64,000 nt of DNA from Parasegetibacter sp. NRK P23 (GTDB taxonomy: Bacteria > Bacteroidota > Bacteroidia > Chitinophagales > Chitinophagaceae), in assembly GCF_023721715.1 (NCBI RefSeq), contig NZ_JAMDLG010000001.1, forward strand, positions 3,325,784 to 3,389,783. Reading direction: 5' to 3'. Shown here in pieces: positions 54,532 to 64,000 of this stretch (its first letter is position 1; each line of letters opens with the position of its first letter). The position numbers were made by a program, and so were the translations under genes. Below the pieces are notes generated by a model. The model saw nothing but the letters and a program-made list of their open reading frames with translations, searched no databases and had not been told where the DNA came from.

Positions 54532-54845
54532 GAGAAAATCCATGCTTATATATATCTTGATTTTAATATTCATCAAGTTATAGCCGCGCTTATCTATTAT
54601 TAACATTTCTTTAACGATACCTTTTTTAAACTTTTCTTGTGTCTTGTACTGGATAAATATTTGAAATTCAACTTCTTAAAAATTAAACTTAAACTTATCA
54701 AGAAATCGGGTTTATATTTTCGTTAACATTTTTGTACGACTTGGATTTTTTAAGCAGCCGCCCCCCTATTTTTGATGTCATCTAAACGATCGGTTAATGC
54801 TTATGGCAGAGCCGGTTTAAAAGACCAAAATCAAACGTCACACAC
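54532..54845. other. AT-rich leader region before the first susC
   Basis: 314 bases without a gene. The final 100 bases contain the promoter elements of susC-1 (54741-54774) and a TAAGCAGC block shared with the second susC leader. The rest is AT-rich and has no recognisable sigma-factor/anti-sigma gene or RNA fold. Confidence 0.5.
54741..54774 (+). promoter_or_regulatory. promoter of the first susC-susD operon
   Basis: TTG at 54741-54743 and TATTTTTG at 54767-54774 (TAnnTTTG), 23 bases apart. The element TAAGCAGC at 54751-54758 begins 16 bases before the -7 box, exactly as in the second susC leader. Confidence 0.55.
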
Positions 54846-57800
54846 ATGAGAAAACTTGTAATGCTCCTGCTTGGAGTGTTGCTCTGTTATGGGCAACTCC
54901 ATGCGCAGACCCGTGTTATTACGGGCACTGTTTTAGATGCCAACGGCACTCCAATTCCCAACGCTTCAGTATTGATCAAAGGAACCAAAACCGGCACCAC
55001 CACCGATGAAAATGGCCGGTATTCTATTTCCGTTCCCGCCGGAGCCCGCGTTCTGGTGGTTTCTTCTATTGGCATGAACACGGAAGAGCTTGCCATCGGA
55101 ACCGCCAACACTCTCACATTTACCATGCGTACACAGGAAAACAACATGGACGAGGTTGTAGTAGTAGGTTATGGAACACAGCAAAAGAAAGCTTTCACCG
55201 GTTCGGCTTCAAAAGTTGACCCCAAAGCCTTTTCCAACCTGATGACTCCCTCTGTCGATAAACAACTTGCTGGTCGTGCTTCGGGGGTGCAGGTAACCAA
55301 TTCCGGCGGGCTTGTAAATACACCGGCCAGGATCAGGATAAGGGGAACGCAATCCATTAACCAAAGTAATGATCCGTTGATAGTTATAGATGGTGTTCCG
55401 GTGATTTCCGGTAACCTTGCCGCTGCTACGAATTCAAATACTTTTGCAGACATCAATCCTTCAGATATTGAGAACATTGAAATTCTTAAAGATGGTTCCG
55501 CTACGGCTATTTATGGATCAAGGGCCGCGGCCGGCGTTATTCTTATCACCACCAAGAAAGGTGGTAAAGGACGTGCCCGTGTAAGTTACGATGGCTTTGT
55601 GGGCTTTAGCTCAGCGCTTAAAAGATTCGACCTGTTGAATGCGCAACAATTCGTTACAATTTCCAATGAAAAATTCACCAATGCCAACCAAACGCCCCGC
55701 GCCAATATGGATGCGAACAATACTAATACCGACTGGCAGGATCAGGTGATGATCGACAATGCTGCGGTACACAACCATACGGTTTCCGTGCAGGGTGGTA
55801 CAGAGAAGACGACTTACTACCTCTCCTTAAACTATTCTAATCAGAAGGGGATTATCATTAGTAACTTCAACCGCTCCTATCGGGTAAGGCTGAATGTGGA
55901 GCATGAAGTGAATAAGTTCTTCAAAGTAGGGAACAACATCACGTTGAGCCGTCAGGAAGATGGAGATCAGAACAACGGTTCAAACGCTTTGGGTGGCGCT
56001 ATCGCCGCTTCACTCCGCCTGCTGCCCAACGTTTCCCCCTTCAATCCTAATCATATTTCGGGATACAACATCAACCACCCGGCCGGGAACTCCATGAATC
56101 CCGGAGCGAACACCACTTCGGTGGATGACAACTTCAACAATGTGGCGTTTACGCTGCGCGCCAATAAGTACTTTTCCGACAAATATCGTATTATCAACAA
56201 TGCATTCGTAGAACTGTCGCCTTTGAAAAACCTGAAGATCAGGTCACAATTTGCCCCTGAAGTATTCCTTGATTACAGCTACCAGGGTTTGAGTCCATTG
56301 CATGGAGACGGGTATGGAACACCAACTGGAGGTACCAATGGTTTGGTGTACCAGGCCAGCCAGAATATTTCAAGGTATGTTTGGCAGAACTATTTCAATT
56401 ATAACCAATCGTTCGGAGAGCATAACTTCTTTCTGACCGGTGGTTATGAGATGCAGCAGGATAAAACCAAATGGTTCTCCGCGCAGGGTACCAATATTTC
56501 CGATAACTTTTTCATAGATGAGAACCTTATTACCGGTACGGCTTCCGTACAAACGATCGGGGGATCTGTAAGCGAATCGGGCTTCGAATCCTTATTCGGC
56601 CGTTTGAACTACGATTTCAGCAACAAGTATTTCGCGCAAGCCACTATCAGGAGAGATGGACTGAGTTCTTTGGCTCCCGCCAACAGGTACGGCACCTTTC
56701 CCGGATTCTCTGTAGGCTGGCGTATCTCAGAAGAAGGATTCTGGACCAGATCCGGCACGCTGAGCAAAGCAATCAGCGAAGCAAAGATTAAGGCTTCCTA
56801 CGCCAAAGTAGGCAACCCCGTAGGCGGATTCCCTTTCCTGAGTACATATGGCTCAAGGCCTTACGGAAACCTCAGCGGAATAGCCGTTGCTTCCATCGGA
56901 AACCCGGACCTGAAATGGGAAACCAGTAACAAGTACGATGTGGGCATTGAGTTGGGCATCCTGGACAATAGGTTTAACATTACCGCCGACTGGTTCCTGA
57001 ACGATGTGAATGATATGGTATTTGGTGTTCCTACACCGCTCTCGGCCGGTGTTCCCGGAAACTCTATCTCTCAAAACATTGCGACGTTGCGCAACAAGGG
57101 GATTGAGCTGATGATCAGCGGCTCGATCGTAAAAACCAAAGACTTCAGGTGGGATGCTAGTTTCAACTATACCAATGTGCAAAATGAGATCACTTCTCTT
57201 TATTCCGTTGGTGGTGAACCTGTTGAATTCATTGAGAACGGTGGTTACAATATCATCAAAGTGGGAGAGCCAATCAACATTATCTACGGTAACCAATGGG
57301 CTGGTGTAAATACCGCCAATGGACACCCGATGTATGTTAAGGCGAACGGCTCGCTTGTTCAACTTAACCTTACACCAGGGGCCACTATTGGCGGATACTT
57401 CCTGGCAAATGGCAAGGACGACGGAACAGTAGGCGCGTCTTCATCACTTGTGTTCGCTGACAGAACAAAGCTTGGCGTTGCAGCCCCCATCTGGTTTGGT
57501 GCGCTCAGTAATACCCTTGCTTATAAGGGGTTCTCACTTGACTTTATGCTTCGCTATTCCGGTGGTAATAAGATTATGAATATCACCCGCCAGGAGGCGC
57601 TTCTCAACCAAAGCTTCCAGAACAATGGCGTTGAATTGCTGGACAGGTGGACAACGCCTGGTCAGGTGACCAATGTACCGAAGCTTTACTATGGACAGGG
57701 TAACAACATCAACCAGACTCAACTTGCGAACTCCAGGTTTGTGGAAAGCGGAGATTACATCAGGCTGCAGAATGTGGTGATCAGTTATGCGGTGGACAAC

Positions 57801-57986
57801 AGCATTTTGTCGCGTTGGACGAACGGATACCTGACCAGCCTTCGGTTCTATGTACAGGGTCAGAACCTTGCCGTATGGACCAAATATTCAGGAGCTGATC
57901 CCGATAACATCAGTACACTTGGTCTGGATGCGGCCGTATCTCCTCAGGTAAGGACCATTTCCTTTGGTGTTGGTGTCGGATTCTAA
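54846..57986 (+). CDS. SusC/RagA family TonB-linked outer membrane protein
   Basis: A 1046-residue SusC-type receptor with a signal peptide (residues 1-20), a carboxypeptidase-regulatory-like domain (about 22-105, ITGTVLDANGTPIPNASVLI), a TonB-box/plug region (DEVVVVGYGTQQKKAFTG, near 107-125) and a 22-strand barrel ending in aromatic Phe. It imports glycans or peptides with its SusD partner. The mature sequence and N-terminus resemble the second SusC at 59902. No ECF sigma/anti-sigma pair or glycoside hydrolase is adjacent, so the substrate cannot be named. Confidence 0.95.
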   Translation: MRKLVMLLLGVLLCYGQLHAQTRVITGTVLDANGTPIPNASVLIKGTKTGTTTDENGRYSISVPAGARVLVVSSIGMNTEELAIGTANTLTFTMRTQENNMDEVVVVGYGTQQKKAFTGSASKVDPKAFSNLMTPSVDKQLAGRASGVQVTNSGGLVNTPARIRIRGTQSINQSNDPLIVIDGVPVISGNLAAATNSNTFADINPSDIENIEILKDGSATAIYGSRAAAGVILITTKKGGKGRARVSYDGFVGFSSALKRFDLLNAQQFVTISNEKFTNANQTPRANMDANNTNTDWQDQVMIDNAAVHNHTVSVQGGTEKTTYYLSLNYSNQKGIIISNFNRSYRVRLNVEHEVNKFFKVGNNITLSRQEDGDQNNGSNALGGAIAASLRLLPNVSPFNPNHISGYNINHPAGNSMNPGANTTSVDDNFNNVAFTLRANKYFSDKYRIINNAFVELSPLKNLKIRSQFAPEVFLDYSYQGLSPLHGDGYGTPTGGTNGLVYQASQNISRYVWQNYFNYNQSFGEHNFFLTGGYEMQQDKTKWFSAQGTNISDNFFIDENLITGTASVQTIGGSVSESGFESLFGRLNYDFSNKYFAQATIRRDGLSSLAPANRYGTFPGFSVGWRISEEGFWTRSGTLSKAISEAKIKASYAKVGNPVGGFPFLSTYGSRPYGNLSGIAVASIGNPDLKWETSNKYDVGIELGILDNRFNITADWFLNDVNDMVFGVPTPLSAGVPGNSISQNIATLRNKGIELMISGSIVKTKDFRWDASFNYTNVQNEITSLYSVGGEPVEFIENGGYNIIKVGEPINIIYGNQWAGVNTANGHPMYVKANGSLVQLNLTPGATIGGYFLANGKDDGTVGASSSLVFADRTKLGVAAPIWFGALSNTLAYKGFSLDFMLRYSGGNKIMNITRQEALLNQSFQNNGVELLDRWTTPGQVTNVPKLYYGQGNNINQTQLANSRFVESGDYIRLQNVVISYAVDNSILSRWTNGYLTSLRFYVQGQNLAVWTKYSGADPDNISTLGLDAAVSPQVRTISFGVGVGF

Positions 57987-58015
57987 TAATTGGTTGAACA
58001 TTAAACTAACAAGAG

Positions 58016-59602
58016 ATGAAAAGAAACGCTATAAAGATACTGGCTTCGGCCATGGTTGTATTGGGCATTGCAACCGGATGCGAAAAATCGCTGGACAAAG
58101 CGCCCTTTAATGCTATTACTGACGATGTGGCTTTTGCAACCGCAGACAGGTGTCTGCTCGCCATGAATGGGGTGTATGACGCCGCACAGAGCAGCCCCTA
58201 TACTGATGGTTCTGTAAGGGGCTATCCATTCGGAGCGGCCAATATAGAACAAGGTGATGCACGTGGTGAAGATATTATTAACGTGGCCGCATTCTTCCAA
58301 ATCACCTATCAGGCTACCTATAACGCCACCACAGCAAACAACGTGGGTATGTGGGGGGCTTTGTACGCACTGATCAACAAAGCAAATATTTCCATTGATG
58401 GATTCCGAATTGCGGGTACGAACGGTGTGATCACGGATGCTGTTGCAAAGCAGTACGAAGCGGAATGCCGTTTCCTGCGGGCTATGGCGCACCATGAAGC
58501 TGTAATTTTGTATGCCCGTCCTTACCTCGATGGAAATGGAAATAAGTTGGGTGTACCTTATCGTGATTTTGCCATCAACTCAGGTTCCGCTGTGGATCAG
58601 ATCAAAACCATCGCCAGGCCTACTGTGGCGGAGAATTATGCCAAAATACTCGAGGACCTCGAATTTGCCGAGGCCAACCTGCCCAATACAATTTCGCCTG
58701 CTACGGTAAGGGCTTCAAAAGCCGCGGCTATCGCGCTTAAAATGAGGGTGAAACTGCATATGGGCGACTGGCCCGGTGTGATTACTGAGGGCGCCAAGCT
58801 TGTCCCCAACACGGCCCCTTTTGTAAGTCCGATAGGTGGGTGGACGCTCACGGCAACTCCAAACGGCCCCTTTACCAATAACAGTTCAGTAGAAAGCATT
58901 TTCTCCATTAGAAATGACGCGTTGGATAACACAGGTACAAATGGGGCGCTTCCCAGTATGTATGGCGCCGCGAACCTGGGTGCAAGAGGACTTATAGCTG
59001 TTTCTCCGATCATCTGGAACAACGGAGGCTGGCTTTGTGATGATATCCGCAGAACAAGCTTATATACTACAGGCGTTAACGCGAATGGCGCATCCACCTT
59101 TAATTATTTTACCACGAAGTATTCAAGGTATACCACACGCGAAGACTTCGCCCCGCAAATCAGGTACGCCGAAGTGTTGCTTATGCTGGCCGAAGCTGAA
59201 GCGCGCCAGGCCGCAGGTGTTTCTACCCGCGCGATCTCACTGTTGAATGCGGTTAGAAACCGGGCCCTCGCCAATCCGACTACACAGCAATATACAGCAG
59301 CAAGTTTCGCTACCAAAGTTGATCTTGTAAGGGCTATCCTGCTGGAAAGGAGAATTGAATTCCTCTGCGAAGGGAAACGTTGGGGTGATATTCACAGGAA
59401 TGTGATGGATGCTAATTACACAACAAGCGGTATCCCCGCGAAATACCAGAACGCATCACAGGGGGCTTCCATCTACAGTTGTGGTGGCGCCATCAACGCT
59501 ACACAAGCGGCCGTTCCTTATGCAGACTTTAAATTTGTCTGGCCGATTCCTGCGAGTGAAGTGGTGCAGAACCCTATTATAGAGCAAAATCCAGATTACT
59601 AG
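58016..59602 (+). CDS. SusD/RagB family surface lipoprotein
   Basis: A 528-residue SusD-type lipoprotein with lipobox ATGC (Cys22). The N-terminal SusD-like region (LDKAPFNAITDDVAFATADR) and C-terminal RagB part (RYAEVLLMLAEAEARQA, RAILLERRIEFLCEGKRWGD) are typical. It forms the lid over the SusC barrel and binds the substrate. It starts 29 bases after susC-1 and ends before a strong terminator. Confidence 0.94.
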   Translation: MKRNAIKILASAMVVLGIATGCEKSLDKAPFNAITDDVAFATADRCLLAMNGVYDAAQSSPYTDGSVRGYPFGAANIEQGDARGEDIINVAAFFQITYQATYNATTANNVGMWGALYALINKANISIDGFRIAGTNGVITDAVAKQYEAECRFLRAMAHHEAVILYARPYLDGNGNKLGVPYRDFAINSGSAVDQIKTIARPTVAENYAKILEDLEFAEANLPNTISPATVRASKAAAIALKMRVKLHMGDWPGVITEGAKLVPNTAPFVSPIGGWTLTATPNGPFTNNSSVESIFSIRNDALDNTGTNGALPSMYGAANLGARGLIAVSPIIWNNGGWLCDDIRRTSLYTTGVNANGASTFNYFTTKYSRYTTREDFAPQIRYAEVLLMLAEAEARQAAGVSTRAISLLNAVRNRALANPTTQQYTAASFATKVDLVRAILLERRIEFLCEGKRWGDIHRNVMDANYTTSGIPAKYQNASQGASIYSCGGAINATQAAVPYADFKFVWPIPASEVVQNPIIEQNPDY

Positions 59603-59626
59603 AACATAGTTCATTCACTTTATGAG

Positions 59627-59657
59627 AAGGGCTTTCCGCATGGGAAGCCCTTTTTTT
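59627..59657 (+). terminator. terminator of the first susCD operon
   Basis: An 11-base stem (AAGGGCTTTCC / GGGAAGCCCTT, one wobble) with a GCAT loop, followed by seven T. It lies 24 bases beyond the susD stop. Confidence 0.9.
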
Positions 59658-59794
59658 GTGTAGGTCATAGAGCGTTTCACCTATATGGCTTAAATATATA
59701 GTCAGAATTTTATATAATTATTGACTTTGTAAATTAATACTTTAACTAATTTTTTTAACAAACTTTTCTAGTTCATCGTTTTTACCCATTTTCC

Positions 59795-59818
59795 TAAGCA
59801 GCGGAAAAACTATATTTG
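59795..59818 (+). promoter_or_regulatory. promoter of the second susC-susD operon
   Basis: TATATTTG (59811-59818) matches TAnnTTTG. TAAGCAGC at 59795-59802 is again 16 bases upstream of the box start. No TTG at a suitable -33 distance was found. Confidence 0.5.
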
Positions 59819-59901
59819 TGGTCTTGTTAAGACTTTTCGTTAAGTAATGGTTAAACTTTTGCGAGACGAAATGGTTATTTTACTTAAATTTTAACATCAT
59901 C

Positions 59902-62900
59902 ATGAGAAAACTTGTATTACTTCTTCTGGGGGTATTGTTCCTATGCGGACAACTGCTCGCCCAAAACCGGACCATCACCGGGAAAGTGATCGATGAACAG
60001 GGCAATCCGATCTCCAACGTTTCAGTTATTATCAAAGGCACTTCTACCGGCACATCAACCTCAAGTGATGGCGCTTATTCTATCAGCGTAGCCCCAGGTG
60101 CCAGGTTTTTAGTGTTTTCCGCTGTTGGATTCGCGGAAACGGAGGTAAGTATCGGGGATCGTTCCGTTGTAAACGCTTCTTTAAGATTAGAAGACAAAGA
60201 TCTTACGGAAGTTGTGGTAGTGGGCTATAGCAATACCACTAAAGAGGCTTTTACCGGATCGGCGAAAGTGGTATCTGGAGAACTGTTGAACAATAAAGCG
60301 GTTTCAAACATTTCCCAGTCATTAGCTGGTGAGGTTGCCGGTGTGCGTGTTATCAATACTACCGGACAGCCAGGTGCTTCGGCCACCGTGCGTATCCGCG
60401 GTTTTGGTTCCGTAAACGGGAACAGGGCGCCTCTTTACGTGATTGACGGCGTTCCTTATTCTGGGAACCTCAACGCGATTAACATGGCCGATGTAGAATC
60501 TACTACAGTGCTGAAAGATGCCGCGGCTACGGCCATTTATGGTGCCCGCGGAGCGAATGGTGTAATTATTATCACTACACGCACGGGAAAAAGTAAGCGG
60601 CCCTTCATTGAAGTAGATGGTAGAATAGGCACAAACTTTTCCGCGTTACCAAGGTATAACAAACTTACTTCTCCGGAACAATACATCGGGCTTGCATGGG
60701 AGTCCATGTACAATTTCGGCGTTATTGATGGTGCAGCGGATCCAACCGCTTATGCGAATACCAACCTTTTTTCCGCTAATGGCATAGACCCCAAATATAA
60801 TTTATGGAATGTAGCCAACGGTGGAGAATTGATTGACCCCACTACCAGAACCGTAAGACCAGGTGTTACCAGGAAATATGATCCTGAAAATTGGGAAGAT
60901 TACGGTTTTCAGTCATCTACACGTCAGGAGGTTAACTTGAAGTTGGGCGGAGGCGATGCTAAATCGAACTATTATACGTCTTTAGGCTATTTGAATGATG
61001 TAGGTTATTCCATCAACTCAGATTTCAAGCGACTTTCCGCAAGGCTCAATATCAATCAGGAAGTAAAACGCTGGCTGACGGCATCCATGAATATTGGTTA
61101 CGCTAATACGGAAACCAATAACAACGGCCAGGAATCTAACTCGAATAGCATATTCTGGTTCGTAGATAACTTGCCTCCCATTTATCCTTTATTCCTGAGG
61201 GATGCCAACGGAAACTTTGTTCCGGATCCTATTTTTGGAGGCAATCAGTTTGATTATGGAGAAGACAGGGGCTTTGGCGGGTTAACTAACGCTATCGCAG
61301 ACGCAACGCTAAATACATTGAGGGCGAAACGCAATGAACTTAACGGTAACTCTTCTTTAAACTTTAAGTTTACTGATTACTTAAGTTTTGAAACAAGACT
61401 GGGTGTGCAATACTACAATAACGCATACGTCAATCTTACCAATAAGTTTTATGGTTCCGCCGCATCTCAGAATGGAAGTGTTTTTCAAACCAAAACTGAG
61501 TTGTTAAATACCAACTTCTTACAGATGTTGCGGTTTAATAAGGAGTTCGGATCTCATGGAATTGAAGCCCTTGTTGCGCATGAAGCCACGGATTGGCGCC
61601 AAAGCATAGCTTCCGCTTCAAGGTATAATCTTGTATCAAACGATATTCCGGAACTCAATAATGGTGTAGTTTCTAATCCTTCTACCTCTTATTCAAATGC
61701 CTTTAAGCTGGAAAGCTATTTTGCGCAAATCAATTATGACAAGGATAATACCTACTATCTTTCCGCTACAGCAAGAAGAGATGGTTCATCACGTTTCGTA
61801 AAAGATAAGTGGGGAAATTTCGGTTCTATTGGTGCCGGTTGGGTTATCTCCAATAACGCTTTTATGGATAAGTTCACGATCATAGACTTTCTTAAACTCA
61901 AAGCCAGCTATGGTCTTATAGGGGAACAGGAAGGTATCGGATTCTATCCTGGTTACGACCGGTTTAACGTGGATAACCTGAATGATAATCCCGCATTTTC
62001 TTTTGATTCTAAAGGTAATCCTGATCTTACATGGGAAACTTCCCAAATGTTTCAGGCAGGCCTTGAATTCAGGCTTGGGCAGTTCCTAACAGGTTCGGTT
62101 GATTATTATGTAAAAAATACTAAAGACCTGATTTTCGACCGAAGAGTTGGACCATCTATCGGTTATGCGCTTATTAAAGTAAATGATGGTGTACTTCGTA
62201 ATCAGGGACTTGAGTTTGACCTTACAGGGCATATCATCAAGAAAAAGGATACTTACATTGATTTGAACATCAATGGTGAAACCTTTAAGAACAAGATTAT
62301 TGAAATGCCAATCGATCCATCTACCGGTGAGCAAAAAGTTATTGATGTACAAGCTCCGTTTGGTTGGGCAAAAGGGAAATCAATTTATGATTTCTATATG
62401 AGAGACTTCGCTGGTGTTGATCCGGCTGATGGAACAAGCACATGGGTACTTTACTACGATGATCTGAACAATAATGATATCGCAGACGCGGGAGAAGGAA
62501 TCGCGAACATGGCCACCTTCCTTGCTGCAAATCCAAGCAAAGAAAGTTCTCTTAAGCAAACAACCACCAAAGCCTATTCTTCTGCAACCCAGTACTATGT
62601 TGGAAAATCCGCTATTCCTAAATTAAGAGGAGCGGCCAACCTGCGTGCGGGATGGAAGAACTTCAACCTTGCCGTTCAAATGTTGTATAGTTTTGGAGGT
62701 TATGCAAATGATGGGGCTTATGCATCGCTGATGGATAACGGCATTATCGGCACCAACAACTGGCACGCAGACATGTTCAACAGATGGCAAAAGGCTGGAG
62801 ATATTACCGATGTACCCCGCCTATCTAACTCCGAAGACCAAAACGTGATTTCAACCTCTACACGATTCCTTACCAAGTCGAACTTCCTGGCCTTGAACAA

Positions 62901-63105
62901 CATCAGACTTGGTTATGATTTACCTGCAGCACTTATGGCAAGACTTGGAGTTGGAAGCGCTTCCTTCTGGGTGTCTGGTGATAACCTTTGGATTCATTCA
63001 GCAAGAAAAGGATTCAATCCATCTACTTCTGAAAGCGGAGCGAGCAGTATCTATAATTACGCGCCACTTACAACTGTTACGGTTGGTCTTAAAGTAAGGC
63101 TCTAA
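59902..63105 (+). CDS. SusC/RagA family TonB-linked outer membrane protein (second)
   Basis: A 1067-residue paralogue of the first SusC with the same opening MRKLVLLLLGVLFLCGQLLAQ (one residue shorter here than written in full), carboxypeptidase-regulatory-like domain (GKVIDEQGNPISNVSVIIKG), and plug region (EVVVVGYSNTTKEAFTGS). The barrel ends VGLKVRL. It differs clearly from the first in the loops (for example GINNW..HADMFNRW and NPDLTWETSQMFQ), so substrate preference is likely different. It is followed by its SusD 18 bases later. Confidence 0.95.
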   Translation: MRKLVLLLLGVLFLCGQLLAQNRTITGKVIDEQGNPISNVSVIIKGTSTGTSTSSDGAYSISVAPGARFLVFSAVGFAETEVSIGDRSVVNASLRLEDKDLTEVVVVGYSNTTKEAFTGSAKVVSGELLNNKAVSNISQSLAGEVAGVRVINTTGQPGASATVRIRGFGSVNGNRAPLYVIDGVPYSGNLNAINMADVESTTVLKDAAATAIYGARGANGVIIITTRTGKSKRPFIEVDGRIGTNFSALPRYNKLTSPEQYIGLAWESMYNFGVIDGAADPTAYANTNLFSANGIDPKYNLWNVANGGELIDPTTRTVRPGVTRKYDPENWEDYGFQSSTRQEVNLKLGGGDAKSNYYTSLGYLNDVGYSINSDFKRLSARLNINQEVKRWLTASMNIGYANTETNNNGQESNSNSIFWFVDNLPPIYPLFLRDANGNFVPDPIFGGNQFDYGEDRGFGGLTNAIADATLNTLRAKRNELNGNSSLNFKFTDYLSFETRLGVQYYNNAYVNLTNKFYGSAASQNGSVFQTKTELLNTNFLQMLRFNKEFGSHGIEALVAHEATDWRQSIASASRYNLVSNDIPELNNGVVSNPSTSYSNAFKLESYFAQINYDKDNTYYLSATARRDGSSRFVKDKWGNFGSIGAGWVISNNAFMDKFTIIDFLKLKASYGLIGEQEGIGFYPGYDRFNVDNLNDNPAFSFDSKGNPDLTWETSQMFQAGLEFRLGQFLTGSVDYYVKNTKDLIFDRRVGPSIGYALIKVNDGVLRNQGLEFDLTGHIIKKKDTYIDLNINGETFKNKIIEMPIDPSTGEQKVIDVQAPFGWAKGKSIYDFYMRDFAGVDPADGTSTWVLYYDDLNNNDIADAGEGIANMATFLAANPSKESSLKQTTTKAYSSATQYYVGKSAIPKLRGAANLRAGWKNFNLAVQMLYSFGGYANDGAYASLMDNGIIGTNNWHADMFNRWQKAGDITDVPRLSNSEDQNVISTSTRFLTKSNFLALNNIRLGYDLPAALMARLGVGSASFWVSGDNLWIHSARKGFNPSTSESGASSIYNYAPLTTVTVGLKVRL

Positions 63106-63123
63106 CTTTAAACATTAAATATT

Positions 63124-64000
63124 ATGAAAGCAAAATATTGGATAACGGTGGGACTTGCTGGTTCTATCGCACTCACAGGATGTAAAAAAGATTTTCTTGA
63201 AGCTGAACCTTCTCAGTTTGTTTCTGCGGAGCAATTACAACGTGCATCGGAGCAAGATCCTGGCCTTTTGAATGGTAACATCGCTGGTTTATATACCACG
63301 ATGTATAATACAGGGGTTGGGGGAACTACCGGGCACGACGATTTCGGCCAAAAGGGAATTGATATTTACACCGACATGCTCTGCTCTGATATGGTGTTGG
63401 GTGGTGTGAACTACGGGTGGTATGAAACAGTTGCCAGGTATCAGTCTACACTTGACTTCACAAGAAATGAAGCTTATATTCCCTGGAGGTATTATTACAG
63501 GATTATTTTTGGTGCGAATATTATAATCGATGCCTTAGGTGGTACCGATTTCGAACCAACAGAGGAAGATAAACGACAAATCATGGGCCAGTCAAAAGCC
63601 ATGCGTGCTTATGGTTATTTTTATCTCTCTCAATTGTATGCGAAAGAATATGGTGACGGGAACGCTAAAACACTGCCAATTTACAAAGACACAAAGGTTC
63701 CCAACCAGCCAAAGAGCACTACAAAAGAGGTGTATGACCTTATGATTTCGGATTTGGAAGAGGCCATTACATACCTGGACGGGTTTACCAGAACTACAAA
63801 AGATCAGGTGGATCAGAATGTAGCCAAAGGGCTTCTAGCTTATGTGCTCGCATCAAGAGGCACGTCAGCTGATTGGGCCCGGGTAGAAACGCTAACGGCA
63901 GAAATTACCGCCGAATACCCTGTTACGCGGAAGAGTGAAGCAGTTGGGGTTGTAACCGCCCTTAGCGGAGTTCCGGCTACAAATCCTGAATCAGGGTTTA
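63124..64000 (+). CDS. SusD/RagB family lipoprotein (3' end cut by window)
   Basis: The first 292 residues of a SusD-type protein. The lipobox is ALTGC (Cys20), followed by the SusD N-terminal region (DFLEAEPSQFVSAEQL) and TPR-like helices (QSKAMRAYGYFYLSQLYAKEY, in part). It partners the preceding SusC. The C-terminal RagB region lies outside the window. Confidence 0.93.
   Translation, partial: MKAKYWITVGLAGSIALTGCKKDFLEAEPSQFVSAEQLQRASEQDPGLLNGNIAGLYTTMYNTGVGGTTGHDDFGQKGIDIYTDMLCSDMVLGGVNYGWYETVARYQSTLDFTRNEAYIPWRYYYRIIFGANIIIDALGGTDFEPTEEDKRQIMGQSKAMRAYGYFYLSQLYAKEYGDGNAKTLPIYKDTKVPNQPKSTTKEVYDLMISDLEEAITYLDGFTRTTKDQVDQNVAKGLLAYVLASRGTSADWARVETLTAEITAEYPVTRKSEAVGVVTALSGVPATNPESGF

Overview
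The window looks like chromosomal DNA of a Bacteroidota member, most likely a Chitinophagaceae-type (Chitinophagia/Sphingobacteriia) bacterium. The signs are SusC/SusD pairs, type IX secretion (T9SS) sorting tails, gliding genes gldE and gldD, a PorZ-like protein, Bacteroidota -7 promoter boxes (TAnnTTTG), a roughly 50% GC content judged by eye, and gene neighbourhoods typical of the phylum (holB-ricT; rng - small basic ribosomal-type protein - HU / mutY-ssb-gldE-gldD; ftsH-LUD protein-lpxH; alaS / M23 / merR). Nearly all of the window is dense housekeeping DNA. No CRISPR array, transposase, integrase, tRNA or rRNA gene could be recognised.

Layout. 0-6 kb (minus strand): ricT (cut by the window edge), holB, a glutathione peroxidase, a beta-helix lipoprotein, comF and radA. 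6-10 kb: a membrane zinc peptidase, RNase G, a 30-residue ribosomal-type protein, a TPR protein and HU. 10-16 kb (plus): mutY, ssb, gldE, gldD, a DUF3109 protein and an LutB-type iron-sulfur protein. 16-26 kb: an EamA transporter, purH, comEC, bcp, a giant PKD-repeat T9SS cargo protein and a small HExxH protein. 26-33 kb: birA, rsfS, ftsH, an LutC-like LUD protein, lpxH, an unknown secreted protein, an MscS channel and a thioredoxin-fold protein. 33-39 kb: a MerR regulator with a very long acidic N-terminus, an M23 peptidase, alaS and a GNAT acetyltransferase. 39-46 kb: a double-PDZ protein, gatB, a TlpA-like lipoprotein, an alpha/beta hydrolase and an MBL-rhodanese sulfur enzyme. 46-54 kb: an amidohydrolase, prfA, recO, a PorZ-like protein and an RND/MMPL exporter. 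54-64 kb: two consecutive susC-susD pairs, the last susD cut by the window end.

Together the genes cover DNA repair and replication (holB, radA, mutY, ssb, recO, HU), translation (alaS, gatB, prfA, rsfS, the small ribosomal-type protein), envelope work (lpxH, M23 peptidase, MscS, RND exporter, FtsH), gliding and T9SS (gldD, gldE, PorZ-like, PKD/CHU_C cargo), redox and sulfur handling (GPx, Bcp, TlpA-like, MBL-rhodanese) and glycan or peptide import (two SusCD systems).

The less ordinary signals are mostly non-coding. They are a 510-bp element bounded and internally structured by inverted repeats (48601-49110), an 18-bp tandem repeat whose core recurs in that element, a CRP/FNR-type palindrome abutting the -33 box of the MBL-rhodanese gene, a shared promoter block before both susC genes, and several -7 boxes only 4-5 bases from start codons, which suggests leaderless mRNAs. 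I did not find a clearly new multi-gene system; the most unusual protein is the 447-residue MerR regulator.
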